From contig NZ_JAGGJZ010000005.1 in the NCBI RefSeq assembly GCF_017873235.1, positions 121,217 through 185,216 of the forward strand: 64,000 nt of DNA, written 5' to 3'. This document shows, piece after piece, positions 23,075 to 37,779 of the stretch. Under the pieces are notes generated by a model. The model did not search any database. It was not told where the DNA came from and was given only the letters and a program-made list of their open reading frames with translations. Each line of letters begins with the position of its first letter. Within the stretch, counting starts at the first letter, position 1. The position numbers were made by a program, and so were the translations under genes. Source of the DNA: Clostridium moniliforme (lineage in GTDB: Bacteria > Bacillota > Clostridia > Clostridiales > Clostridiaceae).

Positions 23075-25192
23075 GTGCTATATGTTGTTAAAAGAGACGG
23101 CAGGGAAGTTGAATTCAATTCAGATAAGATAGCAAGTGCTATAAAGCGTGCAGCTGAGGAAATAAATATAAATTTAAAAACAAGTAAGACTTTAGAGATA
23201 GTTCAAAAGGTTATTAGCTATATAGAATTAAGCGGTGAAAATAAAATATCTGTAGAAGAAGTTCAAAATCTTGTAGAAAAAGCTTTAATGGAATTAGATT
23301 TAAACGAAGTATTAAGTGCATACAGAAATTATAGAAAAGACAGAACAACTGTTAGAGAAATAAAATCAGATCTTATGAGAGCTATTAGCAAGATAGGTGT
23401 AGAAACTGATAGAGATAATGCAAATGTAGGTAATAATTTTAGTTCTAAATTATTAAGAATAGCATCTGAATCAAACAAATGGTATAATTTAGCATCAATG
23501 CCAAAGCATTTAGCTAAAGCTCATGAAATTGGTGATTTATATTACCATGATTTAGATAGTTATAACTTAACAACTAATTGTCTTCATATACCAACTAGAG
23601 AGGTTTTAGAAAGAGGATTCAATACAGGATACGGAACTATAAATAAGCCAAAAAGAATAGAAACAGCAGCAGAATTATCATGTATATTATTACAATCAAC
23701 TCAAAATGATATGTTTGGAGGTCAATCACATCCAAACTTTGATAATGACATGGGTATTTTTGTAGAACCAACAAGACAAGAAATTATATCTGAATTAAAA
23801 GAACTTGGAATTTCAGAAGAAAAGATATATGAACTTGCAGAAGATAAATTAAGAAAAAGAGTTCATCAAGCAATGCAAGGAGTTGTGTATAATTTAAATA
23901 CAATGCACTCAAGAGCAGGTTCACAAGTTCCATTTAGTTCAATGAATATTGGGATACCAGAATCTAAGGATGCGGCACTTGTTTGTGAAATTTTCTTATT
24001 AGAATATGAAAAAGGATTAGGAAAGGGAGAGCAACCAATATTCCCTAATATAATCTTTAGAGTTAAAGATGGAGTTAATAGAGAAGAAAGTGATCCATAT
24101 TTTTATTTATATAAATTAGCATGTAGAGTTGCAGCTAAGAGAATGAATCCTACATTTATGAATATAGATGCTGATTTTAATAAAAAATATTACGATATGG
24201 GAATCATTCCAGCAACAATGGGATGTAGAACATACCTTATGAGTAATGTAAATGGAGAACCAGGAGTTAATGGAAGAGGAAATATAGCACCAACTACTAT
24301 AAACTTACCTAGAATAGGAATACAAGCACAAGGAAATATAGATAAGTTCTTTGAAATATTTGATACAAGACTTAATCTTGCAAAAGAAGCTTTAATGCAT
24401 AGATATGGAGTTCTTAAAAAACTAAGAGTTAAAGATTTACCATTTGTAGCAGGTCAACACTTAATGAAAGGTTCAGAAGGACTTTCACCAGATGATTCAA
24501 TTGAACCAATTTTAAAACAAGGAACTTGGGGAATTGGATTTATAGGACTTGCAGAAACACTTGTTGCATTAGTTGGAAAACATCATGGAGAAGATGAAAA
24601 AGCAAGAGAACTTGGATTAAAAATAATTGAACATTTAAGATCTTATTGTGATAAATTAACTTTAGAAACAAAGCTTAACTGGAGTGCATATGCAACACCT
24701 GCAGAAGGATTATCAGGAAAATTCATAAAGCAAGACCAAAAAGTTTTTGGAATAATTAAAGGTGTAACTGATAAAGAATATTATACTAATAGTTATCATG
24801 TTCCAGTTGGATGTTCTATTTCAATAAAAGATAAAATAGATATAGAAGCTCCATACCATAAGCTTTGTAATGGAGGACATATAAGCTACTTAGAAGTTGA
24901 TGATTCTCCATCAGGTGAAGATATAATGGATATATTAAATTATGCATATAGAAATACTAATATAAGTTACTTAGGAATAAACTTCCATATAAGATATTGT
25001 AAAAATTGTGGAACTTATTTACAAAGTAATGAAAAGAAGTGTAATAATTGTGGTAGCACAGACATACAAGGTGTTTCAAGAGTTACTGGATACTTAAGCT
25101 TAGACGAAAGATTTGGACCAGGTAAATATCATGAAAGACAAGATAGAATAACTCATACAGGAACAGGAACAAATTGTTATCAAAGTTGTTAG
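23075..25192 (+). CDS. nrdD: Anaerobic ribonucleoside-triphosphate reductase
   Basis: A 705-residue class III ribonucleotide reductase that makes dNTPs without oxygen. The N-terminal ATP-cone (residues 3-90; VVKRDGREVEFNSDKIASAI) senses ATP/dATP. The large barrel contains LTTNCLHIPT, and the C-terminus has a four-cysteine zinc site (CKNCGTYL and CNNCGS) and the glycyl-radical segment RVTGYLS with Gly672. The start is GTG at 23075 after a GGGGGT site; the ATG two bases earlier is out of frame. nrdG, which installs the radical, follows after about 200 bases. Control by NrdR is likely given the box upstream. Confidence 0.97.
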   Translation: MLYVVKRDGREVEFNSDKIASAIKRAAEEININLKTSKTLEIVQKVISYIELSGENKISVEEVQNLVEKALMELDLNEVLSAYRNYRKDRTTVREIKSDLMRAISKIGVETDRDNANVGNNFSSKLLRIASESNKWYNLASMPKHLAKAHEIGDLYYHDLDSYNLTTNCLHIPTREVLERGFNTGYGTINKPKRIETAAELSCILLQSTQNDMFGGQSHPNFDNDMGIFVEPTRQEIISELKELGISEEKIYELAEDKLRKRVHQAMQGVVYNLNTMHSRAGSQVPFSSMNIGIPESKDAALVCEIFLLEYEKGLGKGEQPIFPNIIFRVKDGVNREESDPYFYLYKLACRVAAKRMNPTFMNIDADFNKKYYDMGIIPATMGCRTYLMSNVNGEPGVNGRGNIAPTTINLPRIGIQAQGNIDKFFEIFDTRLNLAKEALMHRYGVLKKLRVKDLPFVAGQHLMKGSEGLSPDDSIEPILKQGTWGIGFIGLAETLVALVGKHHGEDEKARELGLKIIEHLRSYCDKLTLETKLNWSAYATPAEGLSGKFIKQDQKVFGIIKGVTDKEYYTNSYHVPVGCSISIKDKIDIEAPYHKLCNGGHISYLEVDDSPSGEDIMDILNYAYRNTNISYLGINFHIRYCKNCGTYLQSNEKKCNNCGSTDIQGVSRVTGYLSLDERFGPGKYHERQDRITHTGTGTNCYQSC

Positions 25193-25201
25193 ACTATTTA
25201 T

Positions 25202-25247
25202 AAGCTTTTATAATAGAGAAAACTCTCTGTTATAAAAGCTTTTTTAA
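25202..25247 (+). terminator. Terminator after nrdD
   Basis: A long stem (25202-25219 with 25224-25242) with one bulge and a T-run. It separates nrdD from nrdG, which must rely on read-through or its own promoter. Confidence 0.85.
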
Positions 25248-25391
25248 AATTATAGAGTTTTTAATAATTAATTTTATTACTTTTTATATTATATAAATAT
25301 TAATAAAATTAATTAAGTAATAAATATTTTTAATTATATATGATAAATGTTATCAAAATGATATAATGTAAATTAACTAAGGAGTGAGTTT

Positions 25392-25910
25392 ATGGGAAAA
25401 AAGATTAGACTTGCAGGAATAGCTTATGAAAGTTTAGTAAATGGGCCTGGTATGAGAAGAGTGTTTTTTTCACAAGGTTGCAGACATAATTGTAAAGGAT
25501 GTTTTAATCCAGATACTCATGATTTTCAAGGTGGAGAAGAAAGAGATATGGATGAACTTATAAAAGATGTTTTAGATAATCCTATTCTTAAAGGAGTAAC
25601 TTTTAGTGGTGGAGATCCTTTAGAGAGAGCAGAAGAATTTTCTTATATGGCAAAAAAATTTAAAGAAAATGGATTAAGTGTTTGGTCTTTTACAGGATAT
25701 ACTTTTGAGTATATTTTAGATCATTTAGATGATAGAAAAGGCTGGAGAGAATTTATAAACAATATAGATGTGCTTATAGATGGAAAATTTGATGAAAATA
25801 AAATGGAAGATGGTATAAAGTTTAGAGGTTCAAGTAATCAAAGAATAATAGATGTACCAAAAAGTTTAGAACAAAAAGAAATAGTTTTAGTACATAAATA
25901 TATGAACTAA
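25392..25910 (+). CDS. nrdG: Anaerobic ribonucleotide reductase activating protein
   Basis: A 172-residue radical-SAM enzyme that creates the glycyl radical on NrdD. The cluster-binding motif C-x3-C-x2-C is GCRHNCKGCFNP at about residues 29-40, and SAM-binding GVTFSGGDPLE follows. Length is typical for the short NrdG type. AAGGAGTGAG precedes the ATG. The 200-base spacer after nrdD contains the nrdD terminator and a TGATAA-N3-TTATCA dyad (25341-25355), so nrdG may have a separate promoter. Confidence 0.95.
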   Translation: MGKKIRLAGIAYESLVNGPGMRRVFFSQGCRHNCKGCFNPDTHDFQGGEERDMDELIKDVLDNPILKGVTFSGGDPLERAEEFSYMAKKFKENGLSVWSFTGYTFEYILDHLDDRKGWREFINNIDVLIDGKFDENKMEDGIKFRGSSNQRIIDVPKSLEQKEIVLVHKYMN

Positions 25911-25944
25911 TTATTTACATATAAATATGAAGGGAGAGACAGAT

Positions 25945-27426
25945 ATGAAGATAAGTGCAAAAGGTAAAAAGTGTACAGAAGTTCAAGGATTAATCATTTC
26001 TTTATTTGAGGAAAGGTTAGAATCAAAAACTACTGAAATAAATAATATGATAGAATATTTAAAGTCTAAGGAAAAGTTTAGTGGAAAAGAAGGAGAAACT
26101 TACACTTTTACTTATAATAATGAAGGAAATATCCAAGATATAGTTTTATTAGGACTTGGAAAAGAAAAGGATGTAACCTTAGAAAAAATTAAAGAGAATA
26201 TATCAAAAGCTTATAAACAAATGAAAAGCTTAAAAAATTATGATATAGTTGTTAAAATACCAGACACTGAAGATATAAGCGAAGCTGAAATAGCAAAAGC
26301 TATGACAATATCATTAATGCTTTCAGATTATGAATTTAATAAGTATAAAAGTGATAAAGAAAATGTAGAAGTAGCTGTATCAATTTTAGGAGATAACATT
26401 AAAGGTGTTATGGTTGATTTAGTAGAAGAGTTTATTAAAGAAGGAATAGACATTTCAAAGGGAATAATAATTGCTAGAGATTTAGTTAATGAACCTGCAA
26501 ATGAAATGTATCCAGATATTTTAGCTGATGCAGTTAAAGTTTTAGGAAAAGAAAATGGATTTGATGTTAAAGTTTATGGAGAAGAAAAGATTGAAGAATT
26601 TGGTATGGAAGCATTTGTATCTGTTGCTAAAGGATCATCTAAAGAACCAAAACTTATAGTTATGAAATATTTTGGAGATAAGCATAACAAAGATGATGTA
26701 TTAGGACTTGTTGGTAAGGGATTAACTTATGATTCAGGTGGTTATTCAATAAAACCAACTTCAAGCATGGATACAATGAAATCAGATATGGGTGGAGCAG
26801 CCGCTGTAATTGGTGCAATATCAACAATTGCAAAGAGAAAATTAAAGATGAATGTAATTGGTGTAATTGCTGCTTGTGAAAATATGATATCAGGTAATGC
26901 TTATAAGCCAGGAGATATAATTGGAAGTATGTCAGGTAAAACAATTGAGGTTTTAAATACAGATGCAGAAGGTAGATTAACTTTAGCAGATGCAGTAACA
27001 TATATAACTAAAAAAGAAAATGTAAATGAAGTTATAGAAATGGCTACACTTACAGGTGCAGCACTTGTTGCCCTTGGTGAAACAACTACAGCTGTTATAA
27101 CTAATGATGATGAGTTATATAATGAATTAGAATCTGTATCAAAATATACAGGAGAAAAGGTTTGGAAGTTACCAACATTCCCTGAATATAGAGAGCTTTT
27201 AAAATCAGATATAGCTGATATTAAAAATATTGGTGGAAGAAATGCAGGAACAATAACTGCTGGATTATTTATAGAAGAGTTTATTGATGATGGTGTATCA
27301 TTCTTACATTTAGATATTGCTGGAACTGCATGGACAGATTCAGAAAAACCTTATAAGGGAAAAGGTGGTACAGGAGTTCCTGTTAATACAATTTATGAAT
27401 TAGCAAAGAGAAGAGAAAATAATTAA
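25945..27426 (+). CDS. pepA: Leucyl aminopeptidase, M17 family
   Basis: A 493-residue cytosolic aminopeptidase. The M17 catalytic domain has both zinc-site signatures: VGKGLTYDSGGYSIKP with MKSDMGGAA (about 257-286), and NTDAEGRLTLADA (about 339-351). The N-terminal macro-like domain is at about 1-150. I prefer the ATG at 25945, because the GAAGGGAGAG ribosome binding site lies between it and an upstream in-frame ATG at 25927. It follows nrdG by 34 bases but has no evident functional link. The enzyme would release N-terminal residues, notably leucine, from peptides. Confidence 0.95.
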   Translation: MKISAKGKKCTEVQGLIISLFEERLESKTTEINNMIEYLKSKEKFSGKEGETYTFTYNNEGNIQDIVLLGLGKEKDVTLEKIKENISKAYKQMKSLKNYDIVVKIPDTEDISEAEIAKAMTISLMLSDYEFNKYKSDKENVEVAVSILGDNIKGVMVDLVEEFIKEGIDISKGIIIARDLVNEPANEMYPDILADAVKVLGKENGFDVKVYGEEKIEEFGMEAFVSVAKGSSKEPKLIVMKYFGDKHNKDDVLGLVGKGLTYDSGGYSIKPTSSMDTMKSDMGGAAAVIGAISTIAKRKLKMNVIGVIAACENMISGNAYKPGDIIGSMSGKTIEVLNTDAEGRLTLADAVTYITKKENVNEVIEMATLTGAALVALGETTTAVITNDDELYNELESVSKYTGEKVWKLPTFPEYRELLKSDIADIKNIGGRNAGTITAGLFIEEFIDDGVSFLHLDIAGTAWTDSEKPYKGKGGTGVPVNTIYELAKRRENN

Positions 27427-27431
27427 TTTTA

Positions 27432-27458
27432 AAAGGTGGCTTTTAGCCACCTTTTTTA
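27432..27458 (+). terminator. Intrinsic terminator after pepA
   Basis: A 9-bp GC-rich stem (27432-27440 with 27446-27454) followed by T residues. Confidence 0.9.
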
Positions 27459-27588
27459 TTTTAAATATTATTAATAAATACAATAGTTTATTTTAAGAAA
27501 ATAAATTAAAAAATTAATTACTTAAAGGATGAAAATATTTTAAAAAAACTTTACAATTAGTATATAGAAAACTTAAAGGAGGAAAATA

Positions 27589-28845
27589 ATGAACGTTACA
27601 GTTACGGTGTTAGGTTCAATAGTAGCATTAATTATAGCAATAATATTAATTGTAAAGAGAGTACATCCAGCTTATGGATTAATTATTGGAGCTATTGTAG
27701 GTGGCTTAGTTGGAGGTGCAGGACTTACTGGAACAGTTTCATTAATGATAGATGGAGCTAAAGGAATGATTCCTGCAATAATTAGAATATTGACAGCAGG
27801 TGTGTTAGCAGGAGTTTTAATTGAATCAGGAGCAGCTGCAAAAATTGCAGAAACAATTGTTGAAAAATTAGGAGAATCAAGAGCTCTTATGGCATTAACA
27901 ATTGCAACAACAGTACTTACAATGGTTGGAGTATTTGTAGATGTAGCTGTAATAACAGTTTCACCTATAGCTCTTGCTATGGCTCAAAAATCAAATTTAA
28001 CTAAAACTTCTATATTAATAGCTATGGTTGGAGGGGGAAAGGCTGGAAACATAATGTCCCCAAATCCTAATACTATTGCAGCTGCAGATAATCTCGGAGT
28101 TCCATTAACTTCAGTAATGCTTGCAGGTGTTATACCAGCTATTTTCGGAATTATATTAACATGTATTATATCAAAGAAATTAAAGAAAAAGGGAAGCTTT
28201 GTAAGTGAAGAAGAAAAATTAAAAAGCTTTGAAGATATGCCAAGTTTCTTTTCATCAATTTTAGGACCTTTAGTTGCAATAGTATTATTAATGTTAAGAC
28301 CAATTGCAGGAATAGCAATAGATCCATTAATAGCACTTCCAGTTGGAGGAATATGCGGAATAATAGCAATGGGAAAAATAAGATATTTAAATAGATATGC
28401 AACCTTTGGATTAGCTAAGATGACAGGAGTAGCTATTCTTTTAATAGGAACTGGAACTCTTGCTGGAATAATAGCAAATTCAGGACTTAAAGATGTAATA
28501 ATACATGGTGTTAATTCATTAGGATTACCAAGCTTTGCATTAGCACCTATATCAGGTATTTTAATGTCAGCTGCAACAGCATCAACTACATCAGGAACAG
28601 CAGTTGCAACATCAGTTTTTGGACCAACAATTGTAAGTCTTGGAGTAACACCTTTAGCAACAGCTGCAATGATACATGTTGGAGCAACAGTATTAGATCA
28701 TCTTCCACATGGAAGTTTCTTTCATGCAACAGGTGGAAGTGTATCAATGGATATGAATGAGAGGTTAAAACTTATACCATATGAATCATTAGTTGGACTT
28801 TCAATGACAATTGTATCAACTATAATATTTGGATTTATATTATAA
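27589..28845 (+). CDS. GntP-family permease, probable glycerate importer
   Basis: A 418-residue membrane protein with about twelve hydrophobic segments. It belongs to the GntP gluconate:H+ symporter family: HPAYGLIIGAIVGG, KAGNIMSPNPNTIAAADNLGVPL and SATASTTSGTAVATSVFG are typical. The next gene, 22 bases on, is glycerate kinase, so D-glycerate is the most likely substrate; gluconate or another hydroxy acid is possible. GGAGGAAAA precedes the ATG. The upstream 160 bases hold the pepA terminator and AT-rich promoter sequence. Confidence 0.88.
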   Translation: MNVTVTVLGSIVALIIAIILIVKRVHPAYGLIIGAIVGGLVGGAGLTGTVSLMIDGAKGMIPAIIRILTAGVLAGVLIESGAAAKIAETIVEKLGESRALMALTIATTVLTMVGVFVDVAVITVSPIALAMAQKSNLTKTSILIAMVGGGKAGNIMSPNPNTIAAADNLGVPLTSVMLAGVIPAIFGIILTCIISKKLKKKGSFVSEEEKLKSFEDMPSFFSSILGPLVAIVLLMLRPIAGIAIDPLIALPVGGICGIIAMGKIRYLNRYATFGLAKMTGVAILLIGTGTLAGIIANSGLKDVIIHGVNSLGLPSFALAPISGILMSAATASTTSGTAVATSVFGPTIVSLGVTPLATAAMIHVGATVLDHLPHGSFFHATGGSVSMDMNERLKLIPYESLVGLSMTIVSTIIFGFIL

Positions 28846-28867
28846 AATTTGAAGGGAGAAAATTACC

Positions 28868-29995
28868 ATGAAATTTGTATTAGCACCAGATTCATTTAAA
28901 GAGAGTATGACTTCAAAGGAAGCATGTAATGCGATGGAGAGAGGAATAAAAAAAGTAATAAAAGATGCAGAATGTATTAAAGTACCTATGGGAGATGGTG
29001 GAGAAGGCACAGTTGGGGCGTTAGTTGAAGCAACAAATGGTTCTATTTTAAATATTGTGGTAAAAGATCCATTAGGAAATGATATAAAAGCTAAGTTTGG
29101 AATGTTAGGTAATTCAAAAACAGCTATTATTGAAATGGCAGAAGCTAGTGGAATTGCACTTATAGATAGAGAAAAGAGAAATCCAATGATTACAACTACT
29201 TATGGAACTGGTGAAATTATAAAACATGCACTAGATCTAGGTGTAGAAAGAATTGTAATTGGAATTGGTGGAAGTGCTACAAATGATGGTGGCATTGGAA
29301 TGGTTCAAGCTTTAGGTGGAAAATTTTTAGATGAAAATGGGAAGGAACTTCCCTTTGGTGGAGGAGAATTAAATAGACTTCACAAAATAGATATAAGTGG
29401 ATTAGATAAAAGATTAAAGGATATAGAAATAGAAGTTGCCTGTGATGTTACAAATCCTTTATGCGGACCTAAGGGAGCGTCTCATGTTTTTGGACCTCAA
29501 AAGGGTGCAACAGAAGAAATGATATTAAAACTTGATAGCAATTTAAACCATTATTCAAAAAAGATAAAAGAATGTTTAGGTAAAGATATAAAAGATATAG
29601 AAGGAGCAGGAGCGGCAGGAGGACTTGGAGCTGCATTAGTAGCCTTTTTAGATGGTAAACTAAAAAGAGGAATTGAATTAGTAATAAAGCATACAGCTTT
29701 AGAAGAAAAATTAGAAAATGCAGATTTTTTATTTACAGGTGAAGGTAGTATTGATTCTCAAACTATATGTGGAAAGACACCAATGGGAGTTGCGTTAGTT
29801 ACAAAGAAAAAGGGAATTAAAACAATAGCCTTTGGAGGAAGAATATTAGAAGGAGCAGAAAATCTTTATTCAATAGGAGTAACTTCTATATTTGGAATTA
29901 CACCAGGTGCTATAAGTTTAGACAAAGCTTTAAAGGATGGAGAAAAAAATCTAGAAAGAACAACAGAAAATGTTGTAAGGCTTTTAAAAAATTAA
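28868..29995 (+). CDS. glxK: Glycerate kinase
   Basis: A 375-residue type I glycerate kinase (GarK/GlxK family) that phosphorylates D-glycerate to a phosphoglycerate, feeding glycolysis. Motifs visible: APDSFKESMTSKEAC at the N-terminus, MGDGGEGTVGALV, IGIGGSATNDGGIG, GPKGASHVFGPQKGA and GEGSIDSQT. Length and order are normal. It forms an operon with the GntP-type permease directly upstream. It ends before a stem-loop shared with the convergent AraC gene. AAGGGAG precedes the ATG. Confidence 0.95.
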   Translation: MKFVLAPDSFKESMTSKEACNAMERGIKKVIKDAECIKVPMGDGGEGTVGALVEATNGSILNIVVKDPLGNDIKAKFGMLGNSKTAIIEMAEASGIALIDREKRNPMITTTYGTGEIIKHALDLGVERIVIGIGGSATNDGGIGMVQALGGKFLDENGKELPFGGGELNRLHKIDISGLDKRLKDIEIEVACDVTNPLCGPKGASHVFGPQKGATEEMILKLDSNLNHYSKKIKECLGKDIKDIEGAGAAGGLGAALVAFLDGKLKRGIELVIKHTALEEKLENADFLFTGEGSIDSQTICGKTPMGVALVTKKKGIKTIAFGGRILEGAENLYSIGVTSIFGITPGAISLDKALKDGEKNLERTTENVVRLLKN

Positions 29996-30068
29996 AGTAA
30001 TCCAAAAAGTTATTCACAGATTTGTGGAAAAGAAAAAGCAAAACTTAAAAATTGTGGATAAAATTTAA

Positions 30069-30117
30069 GCACCTTGTTTATTATGTCAGAAAAAATAATA
30101 AACAAGATGCCTTTTTA
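30069..30117. terminator. Bidirectional terminator between glxK and the AraC gene
   Basis: A 16-bp stem with one mismatch (30069-30084 with 30095-30110) and T-rich sequence on the plus side; on the minus side it sits at the end of the AraC gene. Confidence 0.75.
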
Positions 30118-30945
30118 TTTATTTAAAGAATTACTTCTATAAGATGCTGGAGAAATTCCCTTATATTTTGTAAATATTCTTGAAAAATAAGAGGGACTAT
30201 TAAATCCAGTTAAATATGATATTTCATTAATAGAAGAAATATTTTCTTTTAGAAGATTACAAGCCTTATTTAATCTATAATTTATAAGATATTGCTGAGG
30301 GCTTATAGTCATATTTAATTTAAAAAGTTTAAATAAGTGGCTTCTATTAATATTTATTTCAGATGCAATATCTGATATTGATATATCTTTATTATAATTT
30401 TTGTGAATAAAATCTAATGCCATTGTTACATAATTATTTTCATTACTTACATTATAATCACTTTTATTATTGTCATATTCTCTTATAAGAGTACCTAAAA
30501 ATAAATAAAGATATCCAATAGATGAAAATAAATCCCCATTATTGGAACATTCAAATATATTATCAAAGTAATTATTAATACAATTATCTTTAATATATTT
30601 AAAGGAATAATTATGTTTTGAAAAACCACATAAATTAAGTAATCTTTTACATTCTGTTCCGTTAAAGCCTATCCATTTATATTTCCATGGATTTTCTTTA
30701 CAAGGAAAATATTTATTTGTAGCCTTTGGTGGAATTAAAAATCCATCACCTTTTTTTAAATTATATTTAACTCCATTTATAATTGCAGTACCTTGTCCTT
30801 CAATAATATAATGGATTAAATAATAATCTATCGGGGCATATTCAAAAGGTTTATTAGCTTCACAGTTTTCATAACCACATTCGTATATAAATAATTCTTT
30901 ACTAAGAATGTCATTAGTCTTAAATATTCCAAAAAAATTATCCAT
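30115..30945 (-). CDS. AraC-family transcriptional regulator with cupin domain
   Basis: A 276-residue regulator. The N-terminal AraC-type cupin (about 20-120) contains IDYYLIHYIIEGQGTAII and GDGFLIPPKATNKY, and would bind a sugar-like effector. The C-terminal DNA-binding domain (about 175-272) carries two helix-turn-helix motifs (ISDIASEININRSHLFKLFK; ISYLTGFNSPSYFSRIFTKYKGISPASYR). The ATG at 30945 has TTTTGGAGG before it; an upstream in-frame start lacks one. It is divergent from the APC permease and beta-galactosidase pair and is the obvious candidate activator of that pair, by position. Confidence 0.92.
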   Translation of the reverse strand: MDNFFGIFKTNDILSKELFIYECGYENCEANKPFEYAPIDYYLIHYIIEGQGTAIINGVKYNLKKGDGFLIPPKATNKYFPCKENPWKYKWIGFNGTECKRLLNLCGFSKHNYSFKYIKDNCINNYFDNIFECSNNGDLFSSIGYLYLFLGTLIREYDNNKSDYNVSNENNYVTMALDFIHKNYNKDISISDIASEININRSHLFKLFKLNMTISPQQYLINYRLNKACNLLKENISSINEISYLTGFNSPSYFSRIFTKYKGISPASYRSNSLNK

Positions 30946-32762
<1,817 letters not shown>

Positions 32763-32791
32763 ACGATAGTTAACTTAAAATAAATTGTTAG

Positions 32792-35893
<3,102 letters not shown>

Positions 35894-35916
35894 ATATTTA
35901 GAATTTAATAAAATAA

Positions 35917-35954
35917 AGCCAGCAGATTAAAAAATTCTGCTGGCTTATTTTTAT
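35917..35954. terminator. Bidirectional terminator between lacZ and asnS
   Basis: A 10-bp stem (35917-35926 with 35936-35945) flanked by A- and T-rich sequence on both sides; it serves the convergent genes. Confidence 0.85.
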
Positions 35955-35968
35955 TAAATTTAAAAATC

Positions 35969-37363
35969 TTAAAACTCTGATTGACCAGTTGTTCTTGGGA
36001 ATGGTATTACGTCTCTTATGTTTGTCATACCAGTTATATACATGATTAATCTTTCAAATCCAAGACCGTATCCTGCATGCTTAGTTTCTCCGTATTTTCT
36101 AAGCTCTAAATACCACCAGTAATCTTCTTCATTTAAGTTAAGTTCAGCCATTCTTTTCTTTAGAAGGTCTAATCTTTCCTCTCTTTGGCTACCACCTATT
36201 ATTTCTCCTATTCCTGGAACTAGAAGGTCCATAGCAGCAACTGTTTTATTATCATCATTCATTCTCATATAGAATGCTTTTATATCCTTTGGATAATCAG
36301 TTACAAATAAAGGTCTCTTAAAGTGTTCTTCAGTTAAATATCTTTCATGTTCTGTTTGAAGGTCTATACCCCATTCAACTGGATATTCAAATTCTTTTCC
36401 GCATTTTTCTAATATTTCAATTGCCTCTGTATAAGTAACTCTTGCAAAATCTGAGTTTGCAACATGGTTTAATCTTTCAACTAATCCTTTATCAATGAAT
36501 TTGTTGAAGAATTCTATTTCTTCAGGACATTCTTTCATAACATATTTAATTACATAAGTAAGCATTTCTTCTGCTAATTGCATGTCATCTTCTAAATCAG
36601 CAAAAGATATTTCAGGTTCAACCATCCAAAATTCTGCAGCGTGTCTTGCTGTATTTGAATTTTCAGCTCTAAATGTTGGACCAAATGTATAAACATCTCT
36701 AAATGCTAAAGCAAAAGTTTCCGCATTTAATTGACCTGAAACTGTAAGGTTAGTTTCTTTTCCAAAGAAGTCTTTGCTGTAATCAACACATCCATCTTCA
36801 GTTTTTGGAGTATCATTTAAATCAAGAGTTGTTACTCTAAACATTTCTCCTGCACCTTCACAGTCACTTCCAGTAAGAATAGGAGTGTTAGTATAAACAA
36901 AACCTTTATCTTGGAAGAACTTGTGTATAGCATAAGCTGCAACTGATCTTACTCTAAATACAGCAGAAAAAGCATTACTTCTAGGTCTTAAGTGTGCTAT
37001 TGTTCTTAAGTATTCAAAAGTATGTCTTTTCTTTTGAAGTGGATAATCTGAATCAGACATTCCTTCAATCACAATTTCTTTTGCTTGAATTTCAAAAGGT
37101 TGCTTTGCATTTGGAGTTTCAACTAATGTACCAATTACCTTTAATGATGAACTTATTGGAAGTTTTGATATTTCCTTAAAGTTAGATAGTTTATTATCGA
37201 AAACTACTTGAATATTCTTGAAGAAAGAACCGTCATTAATTTCAATGAATCCAAAAGCGTTTGAAGCTCTTAATGTTCTTATCCAACCAGTTATAGATAT
37301 TTCTTTGTTTAAATAATCTGAAGTATTTCTGTAAAGTGATTTAACTAAAATATTTTTATCCAT
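35969..37363 (-). CDS. asnS: Asparaginyl-tRNA synthetase
   Basis: A 464-residue class IIb synthetase that charges tRNA-Asn. An N-terminal OB-fold binds the anticodon ([23 protein letters not shown], residues 20-42 approx.). Motif 2 reads [27 protein letters not shown] (part), and motif 3 [27 protein letters not shown] (part). The N-S-N-T-x-R-H context is typical for AsnRS rather than AspRS. Its leader is a T-box with an Asn AAC specifier. GGAGGTAA precedes the ATG. Confidence 0.97.
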   Translation of the reverse strand: MDKNILVKSLYRNTSDYLNKEISITGWIRTLRASNAFGFIEINDGSFFKNIQVVFDNKLSNFKEISKLPISSSLKVIGTLVETPNAKQPFEIQAKEIVIEGMSDSDYPLQKKRHTFEYLRTIAHLRPRSNAFSAVFRVRSVAAYAIHKFFQDKGFVYTNTPILTGSDCEGAGEMFRVTTLDLNDTPKTEDGCVDYSKDFFGKETNLTVSGQLNAETFALAFRDVYTFGPTFRAENSNTARHAAEFWMVEPEISFADLEDDMQLAEEMLTYVIKYVMKECPEEIEFFNKFIDKGLVERLNHVANSDFARVTYTEAIEILEKCGKEFEYPVEWGIDLQTEHERYLTEEHFKRPLFVTDYPKDIKAFYMRMNDDNKTVAAMDLLVPGIGEIIGGSQREERLDLLKKRMAELNLNEEDYWWYLELRKYGETKHAGYGLGFERLIMYITGMTNIRDVIPFPRTTGQSEF

Positions 37364-37403
37364 TATATTACCTCCTGTAATTTATAAATTTTAAATTTAA
37401 AAA

Positions 37404-37680
37404 TAAAAAAACCTTTCATCCCACAAATAATGGGACGAAAGGATACTATCGCGGTACCACCCAAATTGCTATAAAAAATAGCCAACTCAAATATAAGCAC
37501 ATAAATTTATGCTCTTCTAGAAAATAACGGTCTAGAATATCCGTCTAAGTCTACTAACAATTAAAGCTTTCGGTTAGAAACTCAGAGATGTTCTTCAAAA
37601 TAGGTTTCGTATAAGGCTTACACCATCCCTTATTCGCTAAGACTACATCCTAAATTTACTCTTCTCGTCATAGTCATTCT
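37404..37680 (-). ncRNA. T-box riboswitch, asparagine specifier
   Basis: In minus-strand sense, the specifier AAC (37592-37590) sits in GAAG-AAC-ATC. The T-box core GGGTGGTACCGCG is at 37462-37450, and the terminator stem (37442-37431 with 37423-37412) is followed by seven T. Uncharged tRNA-Asn should stabilise the antiterminator and switch on asnS. All elements match the family; the AAC specifier and asnS agree. Confidence 0.95.
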
Positions 37681-37702
37681 GTAACAATATTATATTAAAT
37701 TG

Positions 37703-37731
37703 ATTTTACAATACTTTTCTAACAAATGCAA
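37703..37731 (-). promoter_or_regulatory. Promoter of the asnS T-box transcript
   Basis: In minus-strand sense TTGCAT (37731-37726), a 17-base spacer and TAAAAT (37708-37703), just upstream of the leader. Confidence 0.65.
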
Positions 37732-37779
37732 TAATGTTATCATATATTACTTATAGATTAATAAATTAGGAGAGATTTT

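Noticed and set aside
23073..23075. ATG as start of nrdD
   Set aside because: It is out of frame with the reductase; GTG at 23075 gives the conserved N-terminus.
25341..25355. FNR-type binding site before nrdG
   Set aside because: The half sites are separated by seven rather than four bases, so the element does not match.
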